This document shows positions 20,492 through 31,994 of a stretch of DNA of 64,000 nucleotides, piece by piece. The notes under the pieces are model-generated. The model did no database searches, was not told the DNA's origin, and saw nothing but the letters and a program-made list of their open reading frames with translations. A program made the position numbers and the translations under genes. Within the stretch, counting starts at the first letter, position 1, and every line of letters begins with the position of its first letter. Source of the DNA: Clarkia xantiana subsp. parviflora (lineage: Eukaryota; Streptophyta; Magnoliopsida; Myrtales; Onagraceae); NCBI GenBank assembly GCA_036873135.1, contig JAPTYO010000015.1, positions 16,967,683 through 17,031,682 on the forward strand. Direction: 5' to 3'.

Positions 20492-21096
20492 TGTTGGATC
20501 ACGGTGGAACTCCGGTACGATCTTTGACGACGATCCTAGCTCCTTCGCTCCACGCAATCCTGCAAGAGGGGATAGACCGGGCGGTGACCCGTATGAACTG
20601 GCAAGCAGTAATCTCAAGTAGTGTATCTCAAAACATACCGTGATCTGAGGTAACCTCTGCCCTTTTATAGGCGGAGAGGTACCTCATTTACCTGGTGAAC
20701 CGTTGGGTTGGTTAGCCCATATTCCGCGTATCTCGGGCACGATCCCGCCTATCTAGGCCATGATCTCGCTTGTCTCGGCCTCAACCTCTGATAACAAGTC
20801 CCGATCAGTATCGGGGACTCCAGAGTTATCTCACTGTGTCACCGCTCGGGGCCCCTCGTCATCGTGACAGGGCCAATCATTCTCAGGGATTCATCATCGG
20901 GGCCTACTTAAAGGCTTCTCATCGGGAGCTTCCATCTCACCTATCGGGACCGACTCTGTCGGGACCTTTCATCATCGGGACTCCCTCTGTCGGGACCCTT
21001 CACCTTGGTCATATTGACCTCCATTTTAGGGCCCAGTGGGCCTATTCACCGTTTCCTCGCCGTTAAAGGGCCTAACGGCCATAGCGAAGCCCATCA
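20492..21096 (-). repeat. INNER 5' LTR (right copy)
   Basis: A 605-bp terminal repeat. It lacks the 20-bp array and a ~34-bp segment present in the left LTR and has a short extra segment (acctggtgaaccg) near 20690. Sense-strand boundaries are TGATGGGC...CCAACA. Confidence 0.92.
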
Positions 21097-21101
21097 GTGG
21101 G

Positions 21102-21899
21102 GATGTTTGCCACATAGTTGTCTCAGATGCGGGGTGTTGACTCTTGTGCCGACTGCTACTTGGGTTTTCCAAAGTAGGGTGTAGGTCAGAGGTCGACGAG
21201 GCGACGTGCCTTGTAGTATAGGACAGAGGTCGAGGAGGCGACGTGCCTTTCCATATTGTTGCCGCTATCAGGTGTTTTCAAGATATAGTGTTTCTTGCTA
21301 CCGCTACTTGCGAACACGATAGTTGTTAGACGATGTGCAAACATAATATCCGTTCTAAGATGCACGGACATGATAGTCGCTCCGAGATGTGCGAACACGA
21401 TAACCGCTTAGCGTATCCGTTAGGAGTTTCGTACTTGAGGTGGTAGATCTCACATTGATATGTCGATGCGCGCACGCACGGCGTTATGCCTATGTTACTA
21501 TACTGTTACATCTCATGTTGATGTGTCGAAGCTTGCGCGCGTTGCGCCATGTCTGTTGCTACTTATACTTAGTTCCTGGGCGAAATGTGTTACTCTTTCT
21601 CTTAGAGTGTCGACGTGTGCGCGCTTCGAAGACGCGCGCGTTTGGTAGGAGGTGTGCGTAATTGACACGACTCTCCCGAATCTTGTAAACTGGTGATCTT
21701 AGATTAACAGTGGCATGCTATGATTTTTCGTAACATTCCTCGCAGAGTTGTCGTATCATGGTGAATGTTTTCTTGCTTGTATTGTAGAAGCTTTGATTGT
21801 GATGGTGCAACAGAGTTTGGCGCTCCGATTCTGGAGCTGGTTGGGCTAACCCTTCTTGTCTTGTCGACTTTAGACGAATGAGTAAGTCCTCCGGCTCTA
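21102..21899. other. OUTER internal region, non-coding
   Basis: OUTER resumes here after the gtggg TSD. Diverged repeats are visible, for example 'gtcgaggaggcgacgtgcctt' variants at about 21190-21250 and a pair of blocks with 'catgttgatgtgtcgaagc'-like words at about 21450-21560. I see no gene. Confidence 0.45.
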
Positions 21900-22770
21900 C
21901 TCTTCGCGTTACTTGTCTTTCTGAGTCCAAGTCAGATTTGAGGTCGTCTTAGTGTCAATTCTTCCTTCTGGGTCGGGCGTGCGTCCCAAATCCGAGGATG
22001 TCGGTGCCCCTTCGGTTATAACGAAATGGAGCCCTGAGTTGTGATTTGTGACCACGCGTGTCCTCATTGTCGACAACACTTTTACTTGATCAGGAATAAA
22101 GCGGTCCGACTTTGAGATTCGTCCCTCGAGCCATTCCAAGCGATCTGAGTCTACTGATGGTGACGATTCATCGAAGGATCTTTCTCACAACAAAGGGAAA
22201 GATGTTGAGGTTTGGACTTGTCCGCCTGTCCTTTCTGCCCCCGGGTCGAGGGGCGAATTTCGACGGAGGAGACGATTTGAGCGGGTATGCTGCCTATGTT
22301 GTTGATCCTCCCTTGAACTTGTCACATTTATCATTCTTGTTAGCTTATTTGTGTCCCTGTTGGAGTTATGCGACTCCCTACGCCTGTATGCGTCCATTTT
22401 GTTTGTTTCGCTCCAACGAGTATTGCTCTTTACTTTTGTTATATGTTGCTCGTGTATGCTTCCATCTTTGTTCCTTGTTGAATATGGAATTCTTAGATGT
22501 TATGGTGGATGTTTCCATTCTCTTCTCCTTTATAGTTTTTCCAAGAGAAACATGATGTTGTTTGTTATACACTGGCTGTAGCGAACGAGAAAGCTCGCTT
22601 CTTGGATGCTGATGTTGTTGAATTGGAGGCTCCTGCCTCCGTTGGGAAAACTGAAGTTTCTATTTTCGAGTCCGAGATAACTGCTCTCCGTAAGAAGGTT
22701 GTTGATGATGGCAAGGAATGCGCATCCTTACCCTGCAGACTATGCAGGAGAATGCTTTCAAAGAGGGGGA
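21900..22770 (+). pseudogene. Remnant of an antisense gene in OUTER (weak)
   Basis: The plus-strand reading GAPSVITKWSPEL (stop) FVTTRVLIVDNTFT (stop) SGIKRSDFEIRPSSHSKRS continues to about 22284. A GT at 22285 and a CAG/CG acceptor near 22581 would splice it to ANEKARFLDADVVELEAP and ISIF-like ESEITALRKKVVDD, a probable coiled coil. The layout (opposite strand to the element, short intron, coiled-coil C-terminus) parallels the INNER antisense gene, but the sequence match is not obvious and stops are present. Treat it as a hypothesis. Confidence 0.35.
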
Positions 22771-23579
22771 GAAGATCTCCCTTGCAGGGTATAGAAGTTT
22801 GCAGTTATTCCGCGATGGTGTCCGGATAGGCGCTGGAGTCCTGATGTATGATTTTCCGGAAGGTGTGTACATCCTTGCCCCCCAATCTTTTCGTTTAAAT
22901 AGCGTGATGTATTTGCAGAGTCTGCCCCCGGACGGGTGGCGCCATTGCGCACTCAAAGTGCGGTTGCACATCGTGCTAATATTGTGTTTGATGTTGACGA
23001 TGATGTTTGTATTGCAATTTGCATGATGTTGGCCCTGGTAAAAATAGGCTTGGTATTTTTGTACTGTTCGCAATGATGGTCGAACCTTTAGACTCTTCAT
23101 AGAGTATGTAAATAGACATGTATGCTCTGCAAACATTGACTGATATATATATGTATAGGTGTTAGTACAATAATTATATATGTACCGTTACCCCAAATAG
23201 TCGCATAGTGCCATGTTAGACACGCGTGTTGATGCGTGTAGGCGCGTAGAATAAATTCGCATGGGTTGAGTGGAAGATACCACTTGCATGTTGTATTAAG
23301 TTGATTGAGTTTGCTTTACCATGCTATGTACATAGTTTTTGCTCCCATTGTCTGGGTTGAGGTTATGTTGGGTATTGTTCCCTGAACCTTGTATATATAT
23401 GTTTGCCGTCGTATAGACATGTCGGACTTGTATGATATGATTGATAATCCATGTTTGAATGTATGTAGCATCCATAGTTGTAGTACTAGGACGCATGTCG
23501 TTATATGTCGCGCGCACATCTTGGTTCTCACCAAGGAATGGCATAAAAATGAGTGTGCGCTAAGCACATGTTTGTATAC
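22771..23579. other. OUTER internal region, nothing recognised
   Basis: No retroelement domain or host exon is recognised. The short open frames overlap on both strands and lack family features. Confidence 0.4.
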
Positions 23580-23870
23580 TTAGCACTTGGCACTTGGAAC
23601 TTGGCACTCGGCACTCGTCGCTCGGCATTCGGCACTTGGCACTCGGCACTTAGTTTATGTGTTGCGCGCCCCTCTTGGTTATTCCCAAGGAATGGCATAA
23701 CAAATGAGTGTGCGTGAAGCACATGTGTTGTATACTTGGCAATTGGCACTTGGCACTTGGAACTTGGCGCTCTACACTTGTCACTCGGCACTTGGCGCTT
23801 GGAACTCGACACTTGGCACTTGTCACTCGGCACTTGGCGCTTGGCGCTTGGCACTCGGTATTTAGTTTAT
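23580..23870 (+). repeat. Short-word repeat block in OUTER
   Basis: Two runs of a roughly 7-14 bp word (cacttggcactcggcacttg and variants) at about 23580-23650 and 23735-23862. They are separated by a copy of the flanking text 'ccaaggaatggcataa' that also occurs before the first run. The block therefore appears itself to be a duplicated unit of about 160 bp. Confidence 0.8.
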
Positions 23871-23873
23871 ACA

Positions 23874-24400
23874 GTCTCTTAGTCCACTCTAAGGCGACGT
23901 TGTGGAAAGATGCTACTTGCTAAGTTTGGGGCGTTTTTCCATCTGTTACTTAGGCACGCCTTTCGTAACGTTGTTGCGGGGTTTTCCATGGATATACCAG
24001 TACTTACCATGCGATGCTACCACACCTCGACTTGGTTATTCCAAGGGGTGGGACAAAGGTCGTATCCATACGCCTTGTAGTTTTTACCGTCTCTTGAACC
24101 TCTTCAAGGCGACGTTGTCACAAGATGCTACTTGTTAAATTTGATGTGTTTTTCCATCCATTACTCGAGAACACCTTGTAACGTTGTTGCAAGATTTTCC
24201 ATGGATATACCCGTACTCATCTTGTGATTCTACTGCCCCTCTGCTTGGTTACGCCAAGTGGTTGCACAAGACCGTATCCATACGACTTGCGGTTTTTTCC
24301 GTCTCTTGGTCCATTCCAAGGCGACGTTGTGGCAAGAAACGAATTGCTAATTTGGATGTGTTTTATTGTTACAATTTTCTTACTTCCGAGATAGCATTGT
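23874..24400 (+). repeat. About 213-bp tandem repeat in OUTER
   Basis: Units start with gtctctt at 23874, 24089 and 24301 (215 and 212 bp apart). Each contains aaggcgacgttgt, a 'tttttccat' block, gtaacgttgttgc, ttttccatggatatacc and cgtatccatacg. The third copy is incomplete. Confidence 0.85.
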
Positions 24401-24641
24401 ACAAGACTCGACTTGTCAGTTTGATTGAGTTTTAGTATAGTGCGTATAGGATTTCTCCTGGTTGCTTTATAGAGAAACGCTGTCGGACTTTAATAGTACG
24501 CAGTAGGTTGACATGCGGTTGCCCTCTTGCCCGGGTCCTATCATGTATGGAAGGATGGTCCCTAAAAAGGGAATTTCATGCCTTAATCACGGGGATACCT
24601 CTGATAGAGGACATCGCGCAATGACGGGGTAGTCCATGGCA

Positions 24642-24870
24642 GGGGATGCTATGCCCGTCTTTGTTCATGGGGATTCCTCTGACAAAGGGTGTCACACCAT
24701 GGCGGGGAGTCACAGGAAGGGGATGTTATGCCCGTCTTTGTACATGGGGATATCTCTTGATAGAGGATAACATGACATGGCAGGGAGTCCTAGGAAGGGG
24801 ATGCTATGCCCGTCTTGCACATGTGGATACTTCTGACAAAGAGTATCCACATGTAGGGTGATCAGCCCCT
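24642..24870 (+). repeat. 77-78 bp tandem repeat in OUTER
   Basis: ggggatg(c/t)tatgcccgtct starts at 24642, 24719 and 24797. Each unit ends with a 'catggcggggagtcacagg'-type block. About three units are present and there is no ORF. Confidence 0.85.
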
Positions 24871-24899
24871 TATGTAAGTGGAACACATTTTTTGTGCTC

Positions 24900-27655
24900 A
24901 TTTTCGATGTTGATAATAGTCATGTCGACATGTTGGTGGCGTATAGTATAAGCCGTTTGTTGTTGATGCAAAACAAATGCATGTAGTCCACTACTTGGTA
25001 TAATTCCAGAGTAGGGTAGTATTGTTGATGTCGATGATGTATACGTTGGCGTTGTAAAATATGAGCCAATTGTTTTATTTTGCGTGATAGCTTGTATTGT
25101 TGATGCAAATAATATGTGTATAACCCGCTTCTTGGCGTGATTCCAGAGTAGGGTGTGCCTTTGAGACATCTCTTGAATGTGCGTATAACCTGTCTAAAAT
25201 TGGTTCGCAATGCTTCGAGATATATATTGGTTAGGAAATAAAATGGAGTTATGAATCTCCCCATATGGCTTTATCGCCTCCAATGCCAATATGAATGGAC
25301 CAGATTATTCGTGACTAGTCTGTTCCGTTCAGCTTGGAATTTGCCTTGATTAAATCAGACTTTCCTTAGTATATAACTTACTCGAGTGGCCTGTTTTATT
25401 CATAATAGTAATTTTTTTTGTAGAGATGTTACCTCATTCCTGGGTTTACTTTTGGCAGTAATGTCTGTTACCTGGACCTTACTCAAGTAGAAGAGGTCGT
25501 CTTTCAAGTGTGACGCCAGGTGTCGTTATCTTAAGGTAATCCGTATAGGATGTTGAGGTTGTTTTCCTCGTTTATGGCTTCCTCTTAGGATGGGTGTTGT
25601 CGCGTGTTAGCTTGTTCGCGAGTTAGCGTGTTCTTGCAGTTTTTCACTTCTAAGCTCCTCCTCTATACTTAGGTGGAGTGCCAAGCACTTGTTCGTTTGT
25701 TGCCCCCCAAGTCACTTGGTGGTCGCACTGTTGTTCCTTGCTTAAGCGTGGTATGTATCTCTTGTAAACAGGAGATCGTTGATTCTTTGTAAGAGTTGTA
25801 GTTCGCAACGTACCCCTGTTTTTGCGACGAGTGTTGGGCATTTCTCTTGGTGACTGGTATATGGTAGCATCCGTACTTGATGAGAACTTGTAAATTCCCT
25901 CCCTCTTATTCCTTGCATTTTAATGCAAGTGTATTTGTTGGTGGGATTGGATAGGAGTAACCCTTCCCTTCTTGAACGCGTGTCTCACGCTGTTGAGTAG
26001 AGTATGTATGCTATGCGTTGGGTTGAAAGTTCCGTGCGGACATTTCCTACCTCCTCGAGGTTTTGCTTTACTTGATATGCTTCTTACAATACTCGTGACT
26101 GTTTGTAGTATCGTACTCCCGTAGTGGTTATGACTTGTAGCTTAACTTCTTTTGTAGTTGTGCTTGTGTCACAGGTGTATACATCCGCACTAGGCCGTGC
26201 ATGACTGGGTAGGTGTACGTAGGCACATGTGAGTGCATGCGGATACATGTAAGTGCATGTAGGCACATGTATTTCCACCAGGTTGTCTGGGATCTATCCA
26301 TCCGTGTTAGAGTTACCTCCTTATTTTCTCGGAAAATGAGTATTTGTAGGATGTCGGAGATAGCTATGTCGCCTTCTCCACGTGATGGGTTTGGCACAGA
26401 TGTGCGTATAGCGCAGGAGTCGATCTGAATACGTTCCACATCGGTGGTGGGATTAACCCTTGAATAGTGTCCCCCCATAAGTTCATTATCGCGACACGGT
26501 GTTAAACACCTTTGAACTCATTCATGGAGGTGTAACCAAGGTATGCCCCCGAACGGGGATTGTTGGGTGTGTCCCAGTCACATTGCGCGTTGTTGATGCG
26601 GTCACGATGGACTGAGCTGTCGTATCAGAATTGGATGATGATCCTTGTCTCAATTGCTTGTTTCCCTCAATTGGTTGGGTTTGAAAACATTGTCATTGTT
26701 TGCGTCATCCACTATGGGCGGTCTTGGATACCTCCTGCTTTGCGTCTATCATGCTGCGTGCTGCTTGCGCGTTGGTTGTTGCACCTTGTCCCCATGGGGT
26801 GCTGCTATGCTTTGCATTGGGTGCGCTGTGAAGACGTACGCACTTTGCATGTACGTGCGTTTGATAACTGTTCGTTGGATGAAGTTTGTTGAGGTAATGC
26901 GACTAAGGTTGTATCCTCCCCCTTTGTGTTCGCTTTTATTCCTACCTTCATTGTCATAAGATAGAAATTTGTAATGTATAGAAATAGTTAATAACATTGA
27001 GTTTATAGTAAGTGGTTACTGCCCGTGTCAGTCGTGTGAGTTCCTTGGTTGGAGGTCTCGTCAACCTTGTGTTGAATATATACTTGCTTTGCATTGATCG
27101 TCCATAGGTACAACCTGCATTTATGTGATTGTATATATATAGTTTCTACTACAAAGGATACGCTTGCGATGGGCATGATAGTGGGTGTCTGGGGGATTCG
27201 CATTGTTGCCCCCCCCCCCCCAGCATAAGGTCTGGACTATGTAGTCTTGTATAAGGCTTCAGTTTACGGTGGTTTTTGGCGTTAGTCCTCCCTTCGCGGG
27301 GCCGGAGTGGCAGTGACGCGTGCAACCTGTTGGTCGCATGCCGATGGTGGTAGTAGATGTCACTATGGTGGCAGTGTTAGCGGTTGCTGTTGTGGTAATA
27401 GCAGCGTTGCTGCCTTGATGAACAATGTTGTGGGGGTGATAGTAAACACAGTCGTCACAGCGGTGGTTGCGACGTCAGAATAGCGCAACGTATCCAAGTG
27501 TAGCGCAGCGCGGCGTATCACAACATAGTGCAACGTAGCTTATCCATTTTGGTTTTTGCATGTCTTTTGTATAGAGCGATGCACCTTCTCTTGGTAAATT
27601 CCCATAAATGTCTATACTTGTATTGGTTATTTAGCTCTTAAAGGCGAGTAATGAC
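24900..27655. other. OUTER internal region, further repeats, no gene
   Basis: A repeat of about 137 bp occurs twice (gttgatgcaaa at 24962 and 25099, each followed by 'attccagagtagggt'). 26215-26275 has repeated 'cacatg(t/c)aagtgcatg' words. 27210-27222 is a C-run. Between 27300 and 27560 are GTT/GTG-rich imperfect repeats. No gag-pol or host exon is recognised. Confidence 0.5.
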
Positions 27656-27663
27656 TATTTGCT

Positions 27664-27684
27664 CGAATCTCGCAGACGGCGCCA
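27664..27684 (-). other. OUTER primer-binding site
   Basis: Next to the right LTR the minus strand reads TGGCGCCGTCTGCGAGATTC. It shares its first 12 bases with the INNER primer-binding site. It identifies the right LTR as the 5' LTR and suggests the same primer tRNA class. Confidence 0.7.
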
Positions 27685-27686
27685 AA

Positions 27687-28484
27687 TGTTTCGACCTGAC
27701 CCGCGCGGCCTGGCGGGTTGTCGAATGGGTACGTAGAGTCCTAGCCCGGGGTGTCGGAACCTGCTGGTGCCGGACTGTCGAACTGTCAGGATGTCGGGGT
27801 GTCGGACTGTCGGACTGTCGGAGTGTCGGTCTGTCGGAGTGTCGGAGGTCCTTAAGATGTCTAAGCGTTGAAACGTCTGTATGTATGGCTATTCGCATAT
27901 CGGGATGTCGGCGTCCCGGAATGTCAACATGTTATCCTTAGTTATATCCATACATGCGCGTGTCAGGACATAGGCACATACGCGCGCCTTGCGGAGTATG
28001 CGCGCCTCCTTCCTAGCACATGCACAAGGGGCGGTATCGACACCACAGGGGGGGGGTGTGCGATGAACCCTCTCCGATGCCAAAATGAGAGCAATTCTAG
28101 AGAGATAAAGTAGAGAGAAGTCAGAGCTCCTAAGCCAATCTTGAAGTGACTTAACTTGAAATGGACCGCCAAAATTCCAATATATAGGAGCTCTTGAACC
28201 GAAACCGGTTTTGTACGGTTCGACCCCGGTTTAGTAGAAAAACGTGAACCGAAGTCGTGTTTAATCAAGGTGGGCTATCGGGAAACTCGGACTTAGTGTA
28301 AAAGTACGTCGGTAATTGTACGCGCGTCACGGGTGGCAATCCGGACGAGTCCGGTCCGGACGCGCGTATTGCCCGTCCAACCGTTTTGACTCGCGGGTAT
28401 AGCGTTTCGTTCCTTTTCGTGGGTTTTTCGTGTTTGCGTTGTCCGAAATATAAAAACGAACCCGAATTGGGCATATATCCATCA
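27687..28484 (-). repeat. OUTER 5' LTR (right copy)
   Basis: A 798-bp LTR with the same TGTTTC...CCATCA ends as the left copy, followed by the TSD cattg at 28485-28489. It has fewer tgtcgga(c/g)tg words than the left copy. Confidence 0.88.
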
Positions 28485-28489
28485 CATTG

Positions 28490-29155
28490 TAATGTGAGAT
28501 TACGTCCAAACTCCATTCAACGTAATGTGAGATTACATCCAAAAACGGATGTAATGTTAGAATACGTCCAACATTACAGAGTGTTATTATTTTATTATTT
28601 ATTTAATAAATATATAATTTATATTATCTTTATATATTATGTTAATAATAATAATAATAGATTTTTACTTTTTATTTAATTCATAACTTATTATTATAAT
28701 AAAAAAGTAATGCATACGATGTTTGTATAAAATAAGTAAGTCTTTTTCGTTGCTTTTTTTGTATTATAAAACTATATAAAAATAAATTAATAGAGCTTTA
28801 ATAGTTATGCGTATTGAGTTTAAATATTTAGTTTTTGGAGTTCATAAATGATTATAGTATATATTAACCACGAAACATAAAGTTTAAAAAGTTAATTATT
28901 GTCAAAATATTTTTTTAAATCTTATCATATTAATATATAATATACTCTCATATATTAATACAATAACAATAAAATCACATTACAATGTACATTACAACAT
29001 ATACCAAACATTGTAATATATCATTACACTCCACATTACAGCACATTACAACACAACTAAATATTGTAATTTGACATTATATTACATTACGTAGCTCACA
29101 TTACTTGTAATCTCACATTTCAACCAATCTCACATTACGTCCATCCAAACGCCTC
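28490..29155 (+). mobile_element. MITE, right fragment
   Basis: This continues the element begun at 5206. It is A/T-rich with many copies of attacgt(c/t)caa / caatctcacattacg. Its end, cacattacgtccatccaaac, is the inverse of the left end. About 28560-29060 aligns in order with the minus strand of 63075-63884 (for example acgatgtttgtataaaataagta). Joined, the element would be roughly 740 bp with no ORF. Confidence 0.75.
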
Positions 29156-29480
29156 GTAAGTACATTTTACATTCAATCGGCTAGAAGTTTGCTCAAGTCT
29201 ATATACGAATTTTATTATATCAATAAGTCATAAGCCACACGTCCCACATAAGAATTTTAGTAATTGACAAGCCACAATGCTCAGTCCTTAAAATCGGAAC
29301 CGGTTTTGATGCTATGTTAAATTTTAAATTGGTCTGATCCAAGCAATGGAGTCACTGAAGACATTTCATCATAGATAGAATAATTCGATAATATGAGGTA
29401 ATCCATTTTTTTTATGGTACTCAAATTACAGGGAATGCACTAAAGAGAGGTATTTATCTAAACGATTCACTAAAATACGT
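29156..29480. other. Intergenic, nothing recognised
   Basis: AT-rich sequence without an ORF or recognisable repeat. Confidence 0.4.
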
Positions 29481-29500
29481 ATCAACTAATGATAATTTTT

Positions 29501-30380
29501 TGGTTAAGAACACAACAGAGGCCTGAATGTTTGCCCATGTTGCCAAAAGGGGTCTAAATTGAAAAAACGTATTATTAAGGGCCTGATTTTTGAGTTTTGT
29601 GTATAAGTGAGGTCTCCGTCTATTTTTTCTGTTAAAAGTGACGGAAAGTGGTCACATGCTTGGCATGTGACCGAAAATAATTTGAAAACCCGAAAATGCC
29701 CTTTGACCAGAGTGTGTCCCTCACATGTTTGACCTAAAAAGACCAAAATACCCTTTAAGCCACCACATCTCCGGCGACCACCACCACCCGGCTCCGGCGA
29801 CCACCACCCATCTCCGGCGACCACCACCCATCTCTGGCGACCACCACCCCAGCTCAGACGACCACCACCCCAGCTCCGACGACCACCACCCCCTCCGGCG
29901 ACCCAAAAAAGCTCCAATCCGGAGCTTCAAAGGTCCGATTGGAGTTTTTTTTTTGCTCTGATCGGAGCTTTGGAGCTCCGATCAGAGTTTTTTGGCTCCG
30001 ATCGAAGCTTTTTTGGGCCGTCGGAGGTCGCCGGAGCTGGGGTGGTGGTCGCCGGAGCTGGGGTGGTGGTCGCCGGAGCTGGAGTGGTGGTCGCCGGAGC
30101 TGGGTGGTGGTCGGTGGCGGTGGTGGCCTTAGGGCATAATTAGTGTGCAGGGGTATTTTAGACATTTCACATTTCATTAATTAAACTGATAAATTGTATA
30201 ATAACTGCAAAAAGGTAATTCTGTCATTTCATGTATTTCCGTTACATTTAACAGCAAATTTGGACGGAGACCTCACTTATACACAAAACTCAAAATTCAG
30301 GCTCTTAATAATACGTTTTTTCAATTCAGACCCCTTTAGGCAACATAGGCAAACATTCAGGCCCTATTGTGTTCTTATTT
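29501..30380. mobile_element. Mutator-like foldback element (GC-rich core)
   Basis: Inverted ends TTAAGAACACAA(C/T)AG(A)GGCCTGAATG run inward through gagttttgtgtataagtgag and acggaga blocks. The core repeats ccggcgaccaccacc on the left and ggtggtcgccggagc on the right around gctccgatcgg words. It is the same family as 44297-45138 and a relative of 18254-19260. A clean 9-bp TSD is not visible. Instead a 15-bp direct repeat atcaactaatgataa lies slightly outside (29481-29495 and 30393-30407). Confidence 0.8.
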
Positions 30381-30407
30381 TTTTTCTAAATAATCAACTA
30401 ATGATAA

Positions 30408-30972
30408 ATAGCTACACCATATTATTATATATGGTTAGTATTATATTATCAAGATTTTATTTAATTTACCCTAATAATTGGTTATGCCAATTCCCATATC
30501 ACTTGCTGTGGGCCCGTCGCGGTGTCCAGATGCCCCATATTTGTTGACACGTGTTATTTGACGTCTTGTTTTTTTTGCTGGACCCTTGTTTTCGAATTCG
30601 ACAGCAGAAGGTTCATGCTAAGTATTTCTATTTTATTTTCCAGACTGGTCTTGAACCATCATAAGGGTAATAGTCATGTTAAACTTTTTTTCAAATTTAA
30701 ATTAATTTAAAATTGTATCGGGTTTACTCTATAAAGTAGTAAAGTGTTAATCATAAATATTTTTCAATCTTAGGATCAGAACGATGTTTAAACTTCTTAC
30801 CGCTTAATAAGATGATAAAACATTGATCTGATCATATTGCTAAGTAATTTGCAATCGTCAATGTTAAATATACAATATTTTTTTCCTCTAGAATGTGCTA
30901 GACTCATAAGGAGCAGACACGAAGCTATAATTTTTCTTGTGGGTAAGAAATGAATTATGACCAAATAATTAA
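30408..30972. other. Intergenic, nothing recognised
   Basis: AT-rich DNA. No ORF of note and no repeat recognised. Confidence 0.4.
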
Positions 30973-31516
30973 GGGTTAATTATTATATTGCTAGCTCACT
31001 TTTGGTCTGCAATTAAACTGCTAGCTTACGGTTTTTTTTAGATAAATTGCTAGCTCATGTTATCTTAAGTGAATAAATTGCTAGCGATGTTCACTTTTCC
31101 ACTATTTTTTTAACAAAATTGGCATATGTACGACATGTGATGATCAAAATGGCCCAATCCATCATCTTCTAATAGTATTGACACAACCTACATATATAAT
31201 GTTTTAGGTTAAAATAAAATTTTCACATTCAAAATAAAGTAATTACATTTAATAGTGGATTTGTCTTAAGCATGTCGGTCTCTATAATATTATAATATGT
31301 AATATTAGAATATGATGGGTTGAGACATTTGGGTCATTTCGCATAATCACATGTCGTGTACGTACGACTCCGTTAAAAAAATAACAGAAAAAGTGAACGT
31401 GAGCTAGCCATTTGTTTACTTAGGGAAACCTGAGCTTGCTATTTGTCTAAAAAGAAACGTGAGCTAGCAATTTGTTCGTGTACCCAAATGTGGGTTAACA
31501 ATTTGATAATTAAAGT
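30973..31516. mobile_element. Degenerate Mutator-like miniature element
   Basis: It starts GGGTTAATTAT and has inverted series of 'aattgctagctca' words: forward at 30988-31085, inverse at 31390-31490. The right terminus has decayed (AATTAAAGT where AATTAACCC is expected), so its TSD is unclear. It belongs with 34409-35073. Confidence 0.6.
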
Positions 31517-31986
31517 AAAATTATTTCAAAAGGAGCAAACATAAGATTTTAAAGGATCAAATTGAAAATAATTATTTTTTTAAAGTACACATCGCTAAAA
31601 GTTGATGAGACAGTTACCTCCATAATCTTAATGTGGCTTCACCCTTGATTATGGCCAAATTTTTTATATATTCGCTCTATATTTAAAACAAATCTCATTT
31701 ACTTCTAATCTACGTATAATGAATGTTGATTATAAATATTAAAAAATTATAAATATGCGTATGATTAATTGTTGTTATTATTAATTATTATTTAAACTTT
31801 AAGGGTAAGCGATAATAGCATTAATTAGTCACCAGCTAGCAACCTAAATGTAGGTCCAAACTTAAATAGTGCACTCCTAAAAGATATATTTTTTTGTGCG
31901 CCAGCACTCCTAAAAGATGTTACTTCTACTTGATTATTGCTCCTTAATTGATGGGTGTTTGTAACAAGATTTCATTTGATTAAATG
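31517..31986. other. Intergenic, nothing recognised
   Basis: AT-rich DNA without gene-like features. Confidence 0.4.
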
Positions 31987-31994
31987 GTTATAAG

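Larger units (their letters stand above)
8123..21096 (-). mobile_element. INNER: Tat-like Ty3/gypsy retrotransposon with antisense gene
   Basis: The LTRs run TGTTGGATCA...GCCCATCA and are flanked by the perfect 5-bp TSD gtggg (8118-8122 and 21097-21101). Minus-strand order: 5' LTR, PBS, gag, protease, RT, RNase H, a second archaeal-type RNase H, integrase, a spacer with short repeats, an opposite-strand gene, PPT, 3' LTR. Two RNase H domains plus an extra ORF region between integrase and 3' LTR mark the Tat lineage of Ty3/gypsy elements. By eye the LTRs differ at only about ten aligned positions apart from three indels, so insertion is fairly recent. Even so, gag and pol carry several frameshifts and stops and a Mutator-like insertion. 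Confidence 0.93.
5283..28484 (-). mobile_element. OUTER: large non-autonomous LTR retrotransposon
   Basis: Both LTRs begin TGTTTC and end CCATCA on the plus strand and are flanked by the 5-bp TSD cattg. A primer-binding site next to the right LTR and a G-rich polypurine tract next to the left LTR put the sense direction on the minus strand. The 23.2 kb length includes the 13 kb INNER element. Without it, roughly 8.6 kb of internal DNA remains. I see no gag, protease, RT or integrase in any frame, so this is a LARD-type derivative mobilised in trans. The interior is built largely of tandem-repeat blocks plus a weak antisense gene remnant around 21.9-22.8 kb. The shared PBS core with INNER suggests a related Ty3/gypsy Tat-like helper (inference). 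Confidence 0.88.
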
